Shown here one piece after another: positions 51,673 to 60,776 of a DNA stretch of 64,000 bases. The stretch comes from Thalassobacillus cyri. Lineage in GTDB: Bacteria; Bacillota; Bacilli; Bacillales; Halobacillaceae. The translations under genes and the position numbers were made by a program. Position 1 is the first letter of the stretch; each line of letters begins with the position of its first letter. Below the pieces are notes generated by a model. That model did not search any database and had not been told where the DNA came from. It saw nothing but the letters and a program-made list of their open reading frames with translations. Location: assembly GCF_900107755.1 (NCBI RefSeq), contig NZ_FNQR01000001.1:310001-374000 (forward strand), given 5' to 3'.

Positions 51673-52052
51673 TTTGCTTCATTCCTTTCCAAGAATTCAT
51701 AACAATATCCTATGCAAGGAACGACAGGGAGGGGAATGAAACCTGGGGCAGTCTCTAAAACACTTGTTATAAATGACAGGGTAAAATAAGAATCGCGATT
51801 AACTGCTCAAGCTTGCCACTTTTTTGTTATGATGGGGTAAGCAGGAATTGTAATAAATGGTATTTTGTCAGCCATAATAAGCGTTTTTAATTTAAACAGG
51901 GGATAACCGATGGATAAAATAAGGTAAATACTCAGAACATGAAGTATCCTGCAGTCTGCCAATACATAATAGAAGCAATTACGTAAGGATGTTCATTCGA
52001 ATGATATAATTGGATAAAAATTATAAATAATATAGGAAAGGGAGGGTGTACC
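51673..52052. other. Divergent intergenic region
   Basis: Contains the promoters of the fusion gene and the DUF2200 gene. I see no clear operator or small gene. Confidence 0.35.
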
Positions 52053-52403
52053 ATGACCAAACATAAGATCTATACAATGAGTGTCGCAAGTGTCTATCCC
52101 CATTATGTTACGAAGGCGGAGAAAAAAGGGCGTTCAAAAGCAGAAGTTGATGAAATCATCCGTTGGTTGACAGGATATAGCCAGGAAGAGTTAGGAGCTC
52201 AACTGGAAAAGCAGACAAACTTTGAGGACTTTTTTGCGGAAGCTCCCCAACTGAATCCTTCACGGAATATGATCAAAGGTGTGGTCTGCGGTGTCAGAGT
52301 GGGAGACATAGAAGAACCAACGATGCAGGAAATTCGCTACTTGGATAAGCTGGTCGATGAGTTAGCAAAGGGAAAAGCGATGGAGAAGATTTTGCGGAAA
52401 TAA
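52053..52403 (+). CDS. DUF2200 family protein
   Basis: 116 aa, soluble. The family opening [20 protein letters not shown] and the phrases [13 protein letters not shown] and [20 protein letters not shown] are present. The family is widespread in bacteria and its function is unknown. AAAGGGAGGGTGTACC gives a clear start. Confidence 0.88.
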   Translation: MTKHKIYTMSVASVYPHYVTKAEKKGRSKAEVDEIIRWLTGYSQEELGAQLEKQTNFEDFFAEAPQLNPSRNMIKGVVCGVRVGDIEEPTMQEIRYLDKLVDELAKGKAMEKILRK

Positions 52404-52549
52404 CAATTAAAAATCAATTTTCTATTATTTCATTTGGGCATCCATTTAGAAGTGGGTGCCTTTATCCTTCGTAAATAATACATAGAGCTGAGGAATAAGA
52501 GTTTTTAAAGTGAGGTTATAGTCTTTTAAGTAGATCGTGGGGGATTAAG

Positions 52550-53077
52550 TTGTTTCAAAACGGATATTTAAAAGTTAGAAAGTTGGAAGAAAAAGATGAT
52601 CACCTGTTAGCGAAATGGCTTTCAGACCCGTCGGTTCTTGAGTTTTATGAAGGAAGGGACAATCCTTTTGATTTAGCCAGAGTAAATAAAGTCTTTTATG
52701 CACCTCAAGATGTTGTAGATAAATGTATCGTTGAGTTTGATAGTAACGAAATAGGATATATTCAATTTTATCAATTAGATGAGGAAACGAAAAAAGAATA
52801 TGGATATGAGAACGAACATGTGTATGGAACAGACCAATTCATTGGTGAAGTAGAATATTGGAATAAAGGGATAGGAACATTACTTGTTTCATCTATGGTT
52901 AATTTCCTAATGGAGCATAAAAAGGCAGCCAGAGTAGTGATGGATCCCCAAACAAGAAATACGAGGGCTATTAAATGCTATGAGAAGTGTGGGTTTAAAA
53001 AAGTTAAACTGCTCCCAAGTCGTGAACTTCATGAAGGTGAATATAAAGATTGCTGGTTGATGGAGTACCGTGAATGA
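52550..53077 (+). CDS. AAC(6')-like aminoglycoside N-acetyltransferase
   Basis: 175-aa GNAT. It closely recalls the acetyltransferase half of the bifunctional AAC(6')-Ie/APH(2'') enzyme: WLSDPSVLEFYEGRDNPF, HVYGTDQFIGEVEYWNKGIG, VVMDPQTRNTRAIKCYEKCG and ELHEGEYKDCWLMEYRE match it segment by segment from memory. The CoA loop is YWNKGIGTLLVSSMV. TTG start behind GTGGGGGATTAAG. The DNA is AT-rich, like the genes after it. Resistance to kanamycin or tobramycin is likely from the family, not proven. Confidence 0.8.
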   Translation: MFQNGYLKVRKLEEKDDHLLAKWLSDPSVLEFYEGRDNPFDLARVNKVFYAPQDVVDKCIVEFDSNEIGYIQFYQLDEETKKEYGYENEHVYGTDQFIGEVEYWNKGIGTLLVSSMVNFLMEHKKAARVVMDPQTRNTRAIKCYEKCGFKKVKLLPSRELHEGEYKDCWLMEYRE

Positions 53078-53133
53078 AAATCTATAATCGGTCTGCTCTC
53101 AAAAACAAAATATTCGGTTATATCCCAGTATTT

Positions 53134-53583
53134 TTATGCCAGTAAACGATAGTAGTACGAAAGTTTGATATACAGTATACAAAGGATAAATCCGATAGGA
53201 TAAGTTAATGCGGTCAACAAAATGTTCCATCCAGAATGGTAATCAACCTTACCAGCAACCAAACCAATATATTCCATACATGATGCTGCTAAAGTAAACA
53301 AAAAAACCAGATAGACCGGACGAATTCTACTCTTTATCAGCACATAAGCGAAAATGATTGCTAACATCGGATAGTAGCCGATGTTATAAGGGACGATTGA
53401 TAAAGAAGGATTTAGATAGTCAGGGGTTACAGTCCAAAAAAATACCTGACCTAAATCATTTATTAAAAACGCGATCGTGGCACCCACCGGAAAAAGCAGG
53501 ATAACCAAACGCGGTTCTTTTGTAAAGAAGTAAATACAGATAATCCAGGGGATCATTGTACCAACTATAATATTCAGGAACAT
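53134..53583 (-). CDS. CBO0543-family membrane protein
   Basis: 149 aa from ATG 53583 (weak GAAGTGATCCC site) with five hydrophobic segments. Motifs IIVGTMIPWIICIYFFTKEP and the FPVGATIAFLINDLGQVFFW region recall the CBO0543 family of Firmicutes, function unknown. The start lies 14 bp after the MarR gene's stop on the same strand, so it is probably co-transcribed. Confidence 0.7.
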   Translation of the reverse strand: MFLNIIVGTMIPWIICIYFFTKEPRLVILLFPVGATIAFLINDLGQVFFWTVTPDYLNPSLSIVPYNIGYYPMLAIIFAYVLIKSRIRPVYLVFLFTLAASCMEYIGLVAGKVDYHSGWNILLTALTYPIGFILCILYIKLSYYYRLLA

Positions 53584-53596
53584 AGGGATCACTTCT

Positions 53597-54187
53597 TTAT
53601 ATTTGATAATCAACTGCTTCTTCTGTACATTCACACAATCCTATTCTCCCATTAATAACCTTTTGTTTGAATGGTTCACCTTTGTGTACATCCAGAATTT
53701 TTTGGGCATAGGCCAGGAAATTGACCACTTCTTCTTTCGAGAGACAGCTGATATCGCAGGGGAAATTTTCCATGTCTGCAACAGCGTCTACCAGTTGTTT
53801 CAGCAAAACGCTTCCTTCCAATGTAATCTCTACTTTTTTGTACCTTGGTTTCTTCTTATCAATCCCTATCCGAATCATGCCTCGCTCCTTTAGAGGTTTC
53901 AACAGTCTTGTAACAGTAGAACTATGCCAGCATCCTAACTCCCCTATTTCTGAAGGCGAAAGAACATTTTGATTGATCGAGAGTAAAAATAAAATATGCT
54001 GCTGAGCAGGAGTGATATTATACCGCCTACCCAGTTCAGCCCACTGTTCTTCCATACAAAAGTACAATGCCCTGATCATTAGAAGTAAATTTTTTTTCAG
54101 CCAAAAGTCCACTCTTTCATCACCTTCACTTGTAAGTACAATTGTAGATACAACTGTATTATTCGTGATTTTCGATTCTTTATTCAT
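53597..54187 (-). CDS. MarR-family regulator, ScoC/Hpr-like
   Basis: 196 aa. The winged helix spans about residues 30-140: YNITPAQQHILFLLSINQ, LSPSEIGELGCWHSSTVTRL and LKERGMIRIGIDKKKPRYKK. The W-H-x-S-T helix resembles ScoC/Hpr, the B. subtilis transition-state repressor, more than typical MarR. The C-terminus extends about 50 residues and carries several Cys (NFPCDISCLS, GLCECTEEA). It is upstream of a CBO0543 membrane protein on the same strand. Target unknown. Confidence 0.8.
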   Translation of the reverse strand: MNKESKITNNTVVSTIVLTSEGDERVDFWLKKNLLLMIRALYFCMEEQWAELGRRYNITPAQQHILFLLSINQNVLSPSEIGELGCWHSSTVTRLLKPLKERGMIRIGIDKKKPRYKKVEITLEGSVLLKQLVDAVADMENFPCDISCLSKEEVVNFLAYAQKILDVHKGEPFKQKVINGRIGLCECTEEAVDYQI

Positions 54188-54430
54188 GGCAAGAACTATT
54201 GCGATCCAGATTTAATTTTAAATTGTCAGCATGAAACTAGAAAATCCAGATGGGCTTTAGGTAAAAGGTTTGCTGCAGGTTATCTCAAAATCAATTCATC
54301 TTGTTAAGGGGGCGATAGCTGCACAGTGGCTATCGCTTTATGTGGTAACGTTGCATGAATGATGAATTAGAATTAAAATTTTTTGAAACCGAAACACATT
54401 TCAGTCTATATAAATCAAGGGGGAGAAAAA

Positions 54431-54994
54431 ATGAAAAAAATAGCGCTATCTTTTACATTGATATTATCAATAATTTTCATTCTTTCCGGTTGCCTGGAGG
54501 CAGAGCAAGGAAAGGGAAGTCAGGTAAATGAACCTGAAACCAAAACACAGAATGCTGAAGTTCCACTAACAACAGAAAAACAGAATGAGGAAGAAGCGGA
54601 TGCGGAATTTCACACAGAAATTCCTTCTATAAAGAAAATAAGTTCGAAGGCTCCAGATATAATTTTAGATAATAGTTATCAAGAAGTATGTTGGCGAGAT
54701 TGTGATGATAATAGGACCTATAATTACCCGGATATTCACTCTGGTGAGGTAGAAGCTGGTGACAGAATTTTAATTGACTGGAGAACCATGAAACCAATTC
54801 CATCCGAAGTTAACTTAATTCGTGTAAACAGTTTAGGAGAGGAAATCAGTAAAGAAAATATTAACACAGATAGTTCTACATTAAACATACAAGTTAGCGA
54901 AGAAGAAATCGGAAAACAATATGCCGTTCAATTCTTATGGAAAGATGGAGAAAAACTTCAGGGCCATAGTGTGTTAAATTATAAGCTAAAATAA
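54431..54994 (+). CDS. Secreted lipoprotein of unknown function
   Basis: 187 aa from ATG 54431 (AAGGGGGAGAAAAA upstream). Signal peptide with lipobox LSGC (Cys about 21), a Glu/Gln/Thr-rich linker, then a domain with two Cys (VCWRDCDDN) that could form a disulfide, and beta-strand-rich sequence. No family is recognised. It lies in a low-GC accessory stretch. Confidence 0.65.
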   Translation: MKKIALSFTLILSIIFILSGCLEAEQGKGSQVNEPETKTQNAEVPLTTEKQNEEEADAEFHTEIPSIKKISSKAPDIILDNSYQEVCWRDCDDNRTYNYPDIHSGEVEAGDRILIDWRTMKPIPSEVNLIRVNSLGEEISKENINTDSSTLNIQVSEEEIGKQYAVQFLWKDGEKLQGHSVLNYKLK

Positions 54995-55074
54995 AATTTA
55001 TCATACATAAAAAAGGCAGTATGGTGATTGCTTAAAAGACAAGATGCAAAATTGAAATTATGGGAGAGGATATT

Positions 55075-55293
55075 GTGAAGGGAAAGCTATCGTACGAGGC
55101 CTACATAGAATTATTTCTTATAACCATCATATTAGGTGGTATTGGAATTCTTTTATTTTTAGTGACAAATAATTTTGTGATATTTTTCGTATCATTAATT
55201 TCAGGAGTTTTAATAGATATGTTGAAATTCGCAGCTAAGATTTACTCTTTGCAGCTTAGTGAAGGGAATAGTAATAAAAAAGGGAGAAATTAA
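55075..55293 (+). CDS. Two-helix membrane protein (72 aa)
   Basis: GTG 55075 is preferred because GGGAGAGG lies 5 bases before it. Hydrophobic segments run from about residue 12 to 49 (FLITIILGGIGILLFLVTN, then FVIFFVSLISGVLIDML). The basic tail ends SNKKGRN. No family is recognised. Confidence 0.55.
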   Translation: MKGKLSYEAYIELFLITIILGGIGILLFLVTNNFVIFFVSLISGVLIDMLKFAAKIYSLQLSEGNSNKKGRN

Positions 55294-55334
55294 GGGGTAT
55301 CCTATTGTAGGGCGACAAGGCAGGTTAACTTAAT

Positions 55335-55370
55335 ACAAAAGCACACATCAGTTTTTAATGTGTGCTTTCC
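55335..55370. terminator. Bidirectional terminator
   Basis: AAAAGCACACAT pairs with ATGTGTGCTTT between convergent genes. Confidence 0.8.
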
Positions 55371-56326
55371 TTGTGTTTATATTTAGAGTTAGAAATAAAT
55401 AATAGAAACTGCGTAACGATTGCTAAGATAGGCAATTCTAATAATGGACCAATAACTAAAACTAAGGCTATTAAAGGCTGGTCTGGAAATGCGGTCACAG
55501 CAATTGCTAAAGCGATTGGAGAATTTCTGGCTAAAGTAGTTAAGCTCAAACTTACTCTGTCGGAGTTCGGGAACCTCATGAGCTGCCCAACCTTTTGACT
55601 GACAAATAAATTAACTATAAAAAATAATAGAATAGGTATAATTATTTTCCACATTAAATCTAAATTATCAAGCAATAATTGTCCTTGCGAAGCGAACATA
55701 GCAACGATTGCAAGGCTTAGGAAAATAATGGGGTATAAGCTAAGTTTAGATATGAAATTTTCTCTTGATTGTTGCTTGTTTCTAAAAAGCCATTTGGTGA
55801 GAAAGGACAATATCAATGGTATGAACAAAACAATTAGTATACTTTCTACTAGGAAACGTAGTTCTATGACGTCAGTGGTTCCGCAAAAAATCAAAAGATA
55901 GATAGGAAGTAATAACACTTGTAAGAGTAAGTTCAAAGGCAAGATAGCGGTTGATAGAGCAACATTTCCTTTGGCTATTCCTGTGAAAATTAAGTACCAA
56001 TCCGTACATGGAGTTACCATTAACATAATAAACCCAATGTATAATGCTGTATGATCTCCTAGAAAAACCATTGCTAATAGCCAGGCTAAAATGGGTGTCC
56101 AGGCGAAGTTAATGATGACTGAAGTGGATGAAAATGTAATGTTTCTAAACGATTTTTTAATTTCTTCCATAGGAACTTGTAAGAAAGTAATATATAACAT
56201 AGCTACTAATAAAGGGACTATAAAACTTTCCGCATTAGTCCTGATTAATTCCACTTGTCCAATACCTATACCGATTACAACTGCTGAAAATATAATCAGC
56301 GTATATAACTTTTCGAATAAGTTCAT
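55355..56326 (-). CDS. Bile acid:Na+ symporter/ACR3-superfamily permease
   Basis: 323 aa, about ten membrane segments. The phrases FIMLMVTPCTDWYLIFTGIA and LARNSPIALAIAVTAFPDQP match the BASS/ACR3 superfamily, in which ACR3 members export arsenite. The single Cys in the conserved helix (VTPCTDW) is the position important in ACR3. There is no ArsR, ArsC or other ars gene nearby, so arsenite export is only one option. The ribosome site is weak. Confidence 0.75.
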   Translation of the reverse strand: MNLFEKLYTLIIFSAVVIGIGIGQVELIRTNAESFIVPLLVAMLYITFLQVPMEEIKKSFRNITFSSTSVIINFAWTPILAWLLAMVFLGDHTALYIGFIMLMVTPCTDWYLIFTGIAKGNVALSTAILPLNLLLQVLLLPIYLLIFCGTTDVIELRFLVESILIVLFIPLILSFLTKWLFRNKQQSRENFISKLSLYPIIFLSLAIVAMFASQGQLLLDNLDLMWKIIIPILLFFIVNLFVSQKVGQLMRFPNSDRVSLSLTTLARNSPIALAIAVTAFPDQPLIALVLVIGPLLELPILAIVTQFLLFISNSKYKHKESTH

Positions 56327-56580
56327 TGTGGGTCACAACCTGTAAAAGTAAATGGAAATGCATACTTAACGTTATCATAATTAAAGTGATTTTGCTTATT
56401 CCAGTAACGGGTAGCTTTTTTTACGAGCTATATATGGGTACAAATACATAAGGAAATCCAAAATTAAGCCAATGTGTAAGGTTCTCTACTCCATTTAAGC
56501 AGACAGGACGAGGCTGGGGAAGTTTCTCTTACTGAACATTTAACAAATATACCTTGGATTTACTTATACGTATATATATA

Positions 56581-56606
56581 AAAGACCACAAAAATAGTGG
56601 TCCTTT
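56581..56606 (-). terminator. Intrinsic terminator
   Basis: AAAGACCAC pairs with GTGGTCCTTT around a 7-base loop, overlapping the end of the small hydrophilic gene. Confidence 0.8.
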
Positions 56607-56790
56607 AATCTCTCATCGATCCCGCTTCACGGGATGTCATAGACCCTATCCCTTTGCTTACATCCTGTTGAATTTCTTGTTTTACTTTGTTGGGATCTGT
56701 TCCGGAATAGCCTGGCTCCATCATCGACTTCGAATTCTCTTTTCTTCCTTGTCCTCCATCAGTTCCTGTCGTGGTCTGGTTCTTTTCCAT
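56605..56790 (-). CDS. Small hydrophilic protein, spore-protein-like composition
   Basis: 61 aa from ATG 56790, 6 bases after GGAGGTGA. Very hydrophilic, rich in Gly, Lys, Gln and Ser: MEKNQTTTGTDGGQGRKENS, then KVKQEIQQDVSKGIGSMTSR. Composition recalls small acid-soluble spore proteins, but no family signature is recognised. It stands alone. Confidence 0.6.
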   Translation of the reverse strand: MEKNQTTTGTDGGQGRKENSKSMMEPGYSGTDPNKVKQEIQQDVSKGIGSMTSREAGSMRD

Positions 56791-56968
56791 GACCAATCAC
56801 CTCCATATAAGTAGGTTTAGCAATCATTCAAATAATAATCAGATGATCATTCCTAATTTGAAAAGAAGGGATTTACTCTCATTTTAGGTTATCGATAAAG
56901 ACCAACATGGTGATCAGGTAAAACTGCTTAAACAGTTATGAACGATATAGTTGGATTTTAATCCGTTA

Positions 56969-57005
56969 AGGGGGCCTGAGGGGTTGCCCTCTTTATTTTT
57001 TTTTA
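56969..57005 (+). terminator. Weak terminator-like hairpin
   Basis: AGGGGGC pairs imperfectly with TGCCCTCT, followed by TTATTTTTTTT. Confidence 0.4.
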
Positions 57006-57072
57006 GCAATCGAGAAGAAATTCATAGCCATCGTATGTGATAAGCTTTTAAAAAAAGAAGAGGAGAAAAGTT

Positions 57073-57885
57073 ATGAAAAACAAGGAAAATCATCTGCAAC
57101 TACCCAATATTGTGTCCCGAGACGAATGGCTTGTGGCCCGTAAGGAACTGCTGGCCAAAGAGAAGGAATTCACAAAGACACGGGACGCGCTGAATGCTGA
57201 ACGTCGCGGACTTCCAATGGTAGAGATTGATAAAGACTATGTCTTTGAGGGTCCGCAGGGTAAAACACATCTGCTTGATCTATTTGAAGGGCGGCCTCAA
57301 CTTATCGTGCATCACTTCATGTTCGACCCTGATTGGGATGCAGGTTGTCCTGCTTGTTCGCTGGCTGCGGATAATATCGGCCATCTTTCCCACTTGCATG
57401 CACGCAACACATCACTGGCTCTGATATCACGTGCTCCATTTTCTAAGCTCCAACAATACAAGGAACGCATGAGTTGGGACATTCCTTGGTACTCCTCCTA
57501 TAATAGCGATTTTAACTATGACTTCCACGCTACGCTCGACGAATTGGTCGCTCCGATCGCATATAACTATTTGACCAAAGATGAGCTTGTACAGAAGGGC
57601 GTACCCGTTGATTCCGGACAATCAATGGAAGTGCCAGGCATTAGCACCTTTCTTCGCGATGGTGAAAGAATTTTTCACACGTATACGACATACGCCCGTG
57701 GAACGGATTTACTACTTGGTACCTTTAACTACCTCGATTTAACCCCACTCGGCAGGCAGGAGGATTGGGAACAGCCATCAGGACGCAGCGACGGCAACGG
57801 TAAGTCATGGCTTCGTCGTCATGACGAATACGATCCCTCTCTTGAATCGGATTCCTGTTGCCATTCAAGAAAGAACGATTTGTAA
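57073..57885 (+). CDS. DUF899 thioredoxin-like family protein (first)
   Basis: 270 aa. RVALE-type head LPNIVSRDEWLVARKELLAK, KEKEFTKTRDALNAERRGLP, and the thioredoxin-like core with a CxxC in DWDAGCPACSLAADNIGHL, typical of DUF899. Later segments (MSWDIPWYSSYNSDFNYDF, HTYTTYARGTDLLLGTFNYL) are conserved in the family. The function is unknown; redox activity is suggested by the fold. AAGAGGAGAAAAGTT precedes the ATG. Base composition is normal for the window, unlike its neighbour. Confidence 0.85.
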   Translation: MKNKENHLQLPNIVSRDEWLVARKELLAKEKEFTKTRDALNAERRGLPMVEIDKDYVFEGPQGKTHLLDLFEGRPQLIVHHFMFDPDWDAGCPACSLAADNIGHLSHLHARNTSLALISRAPFSKLQQYKERMSWDIPWYSSYNSDFNYDFHATLDELVAPIAYNYLTKDELVQKGVPVDSGQSMEVPGISTFLRDGERIFHTYTTYARGTDLLLGTFNYLDLTPLGRQEDWEQPSGRSDGNGKSWLRRHDEYDPSLESDSCCHSRKNDL

Positions 57886-57952
57886 TCTAAGAGCTATCTC
57901 AAAGAGGTTCGACAGTTAGAATTGATAGGAAGTAGCTGAGGTTAAATGTCAA

Positions 57953-57971
57953 AAAACTGACGGTCAGTTTT
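57953..57971 (+). promoter_or_regulatory. Perfect 19-bp palindrome upstream of the second DUF899 gene
   Basis: AAAACTGAC-G-GTCAGTTTT, symmetrical around one base, 26 bp before the DUF899 start. This is the shape of a TetR-family operator. No tetR gene is in the window. Confidence 0.7.
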
Positions 57972-57997
57972 AAGCAATATAGGGAGGGGATCATTAC

Positions 57998-58732
57998 ATG
58001 AATCAAAATGACAAAACTTCTGCCCGGCCTCCAGTGGTTGACCGGGCCACCTGGCAGGCCAGACTGGATGAGTTGCGGATCCGAGAGAAGGAGCATACTC
58101 GCGAAGGGGACGCAATTGCGGCAGCCCGTCGTCGACTGCCGATGGTCGAGGTGGACTCGTCCATCCCGCTGATCGGTCCGGATGGCCCGGTCACGCTGCT
58201 CGAGACGTTCGAGGGCCGGCGCCAGCTGGTCGCCTACTTTCACATGTGGCATACCGGCAGACCTGCCGCGGAGCAATGCGAGGGCTGCACCTTCTCCACG
58301 ACTCACATCAACGAGCTCTCCTATCTGCACTCGCGGGACGTCAGCTACGCGACTTTCTGTGAGGGGCCATATGAGGAGAGCTCGCGGTATCGTGACTTCA
58401 TGGGCTGGACGGTTCCCTGGTACTCGGTGCCCCAAGACGCCGCGGACCAGTTGATCGTTGACCGGCACTTCGGCATCCTGGTCAGTTATCTCCGGGACGG
58501 CGACAAAGTCTACGAGACCTACTGGACCACAGGCCGTGGCAACGAACGGATGGCACCGTCGTACGGACTGCTGGACCTGACTGTCTACGGCCGTCAGGAG
58601 TTCTGGGAGGATTCACCCAAGGGCTGGCCGCAGCGTTGGGGCTCTAAAGGTGGTCAGTTTCAGCTGGACGGCCGCCCAACTTCCCAGTGGTCGCGCCTGG
58701 CAGCAGGGCGCTCTGACGATCTCGGCACATAG
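57998..58732 (+). CDS. DUF899 thioredoxin-like protein (second), GC-rich
   Basis: 244 aa, same family as the gene 112 bp upstream: ATWQARLDELRIREKEHTRE, AARRRLPMVEVD, EQCEGCTFSTTHINELSYLH with its CxxC, FMGWTVPWYSVPQD. The coding DNA is strikingly GC-rich (about two-thirds G+C in sampled 60-base stretches) with codons ending in C or G, against roughly 40-45% around it, so it probably came from an actinobacterium-like donor. The ribosome site TAGGGAGGGGATCATTAC is in local AT-richer sequence. Confidence 0.85.
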   Translation: MNQNDKTSARPPVVDRATWQARLDELRIREKEHTREGDAIAAARRRLPMVEVDSSIPLIGPDGPVTLLETFEGRRQLVAYFHMWHTGRPAAEQCEGCTFSTTHINELSYLHSRDVSYATFCEGPYEESSRYRDFMGWTVPWYSVPQDAADQLIVDRHFGILVSYLRDGDKVYETYWTTGRGNERMAPSYGLLDLTVYGRQEFWEDSPKGWPQRWGSKGGQFQLDGRPTSQWSRLAAGRSDDLGT

Positions 58733-58834
58733 GGGGCATCTATTATGATTCCAACGGGAAGGCAACATTAGTTCCAGCTTAGTCTGAGAGGTATCAAAAC
58801 CTACAAAAAAGTTAATTAAATAATCGATCAGTAC

Positions 58835-58886
58835 AAAAGACCTTCAGTAACGAGTTATGCATTGGTTATATGTTGAAGGTCTTTTT
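58835..58886 (+). terminator. Terminator after the DUF899 pair
   Basis: AAAAGACCTTCA pairs with TGAAGGTCTTTTT across a long loop. Confidence 0.8.
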
Positions 58887-59130
58887 ATATGCAAAAAATA
58901 TACTGCCATTTCATACATGAACTAAATCCCAAATACAGCTGAGTATTTTCTACCTCACATGCATAACGTCCCTTGGAAATTCCCTGCCTTTTATTCCGTT
59001 CTTCTCGTAATCCCTCCTGGTTTTCCCCGCTGATGTGATAAAAGAATTGTTAACAGCAAGATTTTTAATAAAAAAGGATATTCTTCACAAAATAAGCTGT
59101 GGGTGAATACTAAGGCGGAAGGGGATTGAC

Positions 59131-60774
59131 ATGAATGTTGCACAATTGCTTGTGAAATGCCTCGAGAATGAAGGAGTAGAGTATATTTTCGGGGTGCCTG
59201 GTGAAGAGAATATCGATTTGATGGATGCACTGGTTGATTCAGAAATTGAGTTCATTGTGACCCGTCATGAAACAAGCGCTGCTTTTATGGCAGGAACTTA
59301 TGGAAGACTGACAGGGAAGCCGGGCGTTTGTTTAGCGACGTTAGGACCTGGGGCGACCAATTTGTTGACAGGGGTGGCTAATGCCAATATGGATCATTGT
59401 CCGTTGATCGCCATCACTGGACAGGCGGGATTGAATCGCCAGCATAAAATATCGCATCAGTATTATGATCTTGTTGATATTTTTGAACCTGTGACGAAAT
59501 GGAATGCACAAATTAAAACAGGAGAAATTGTACCTGAAGTTATCAGGAAAGCCTATCAACTGGCGATTCAGGAAAAGCCTGGAGCGACTCATATCGATCT
59601 TCCCGAAGATGTTGCCGGCATGGAAGTGGATGAATCGCCATTGCCAGTGACCGGACATACTTTATCGATCGCAAAGGATGAAGTCATTGAAGAGGCTGCT
59701 TCCCTCATTTCCAAGGCTGATCACCCGCTTATCCTGGCCGGAAATGGAGTAACCCGGGGTCACGCAACGGAAGATTTACAGAATTTTGTTTCACAGATGA
59801 ATATCCCTGTCGTTCATTCATTTATGGGAAAAGGGGCGATTTCCTGGAAAAATGAATTAAGTTTACTGACGGCAGGAATCAGCGGGAAAGATTATATCAC
59901 ATGCGGATTCCAGCAAGCGGATTTAATCATTACTATCGGTATGGATATGGCAGAAACACCTCCGGAAAATTGGAATCCAGAAGCAGCGACCCCTGTCCTG
60001 CACGTGGATACCGAAGAAGCGGAAATAGATTCCCATTACCCTGTCGCTTTGAATGTGGTCGGTGATATCGCTCAGAGCCTAAGAAAGCTTTTGAACGTCA
60101 TACCTGATCGGGATAGCGATGACAACTGGTTTGAATCGATCAGGAAGTCGGCCCTTGAGGAACTGGAGAGTTTTAAGGAAGATGAAAGTTTCCCTGTTAA
60201 ACCACAAAAAATAATCTATGACCTCCGTGAAGTCCTCAGAGATGAAGATATTGCTATATCGGATGTCGGGGCCCATAAAATGTGGATGGCCAGAATGTAC
60301 CACACGGTTCTTCCAAACACTTGCCTCATCTCAAATGGTCTCGCTTCGATGGGAGTAGCTGTCCCTGGAGCGATTGCGGCAAAACTCGTGCATCCAGACC
60401 GGAATGTGGTTGCTGTTTGTGGCGATGGAAGCTTCCAGATGACAGGCGCAGAGTTAGAAACAGCGGTCAGGCTGAACCTTCCCATTATCATTTTGCTTTG
60501 GAGAGACGATGGCTATGGGCTGATCGAATGGCATCAGCTAAAAAAATTCGACCGTCCGTCCCATATCAGTTTTGGGAATCCGGACTTTGTCAAACTGGCT
60601 GAGTCTTATGGGTTTGAAGCGATGCGAATAGAAAAAACAGCTGAATTGAAACCTGGATTGGAAAAAGCAATCAGTCTTAACAAACCAGTACTGATCGATT
60701 GTCAGGTAGACTATAGCGAAAACATGAAATTGACGGAAATGTTGCGGAACATTCATTGTGAAGGGGGTGTGTGA
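59131..60774 (+). CDS. Thiamine-diphosphate enzyme, acetolactate synthase-like
   Basis: 547 aa. Three-domain ThDP enzyme: N-terminal GVPGEENIDLMDALVDSEIE and the catalytic Glu in RHETSAAFMAGTYGRLTGKP (about residue 47), a central domain, and the ThDP/Mg2+ motif GDGSFQMTGAELETAVRLNL near 430. It resembles catabolic acetolactate synthases (AlsS), but no regulatory subunit or alsD gene is present; an aldehyde dehydrogenase follows with a 3-bp gap. It may instead be a 2-oxoacid decarboxylase whose aldehyde product is oxidised by its partner. GGCGGAAGGGGATTGAC precedes the ATG. Confidence 0.8.
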   Translation: MNVAQLLVKCLENEGVEYIFGVPGEENIDLMDALVDSEIEFIVTRHETSAAFMAGTYGRLTGKPGVCLATLGPGATNLLTGVANANMDHCPLIAITGQAGLNRQHKISHQYYDLVDIFEPVTKWNAQIKTGEIVPEVIRKAYQLAIQEKPGATHIDLPEDVAGMEVDESPLPVTGHTLSIAKDEVIEEAASLISKADHPLILAGNGVTRGHATEDLQNFVSQMNIPVVHSFMGKGAISWKNELSLLTAGISGKDYITCGFQQADLIITIGMDMAETPPENWNPEAATPVLHVDTEEAEIDSHYPVALNVVGDIAQSLRKLLNVIPDRDSDDNWFESIRKSALEELESFKEDESFPVKPQKIIYDLREVLRDEDIAISDVGAHKMWMARMYHTVLPNTCLISNGLASMGVAVPGAIAAKLVHPDRNVVAVCGDGSFQMTGAELETAVRLNLPIIILLWRDDGYGLIEWHQLKKFDRPSHISFGNPDFVKLAESYGFEAMRIEKTAELKPGLEKAISLNKPVLIDCQVDYSENMKLTEMLRNIHCEGGV

Positions 60775-60776
60775 AT

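Noticed and set aside
55355-56326. Confident arsenite efflux pump call
   Set aside because: Superfamily features fit, but no arsR or arsC lies nearby and the bile-acid-symporter branch fits equally well, so only the superfamily is named.
57899-58468. 189-codon minus-strand frame opposite the second DUF899 gene
   Set aside because: High GC content favours long antisense frames; it has no ribosome site, while the plus-strand frame has the family motifs.
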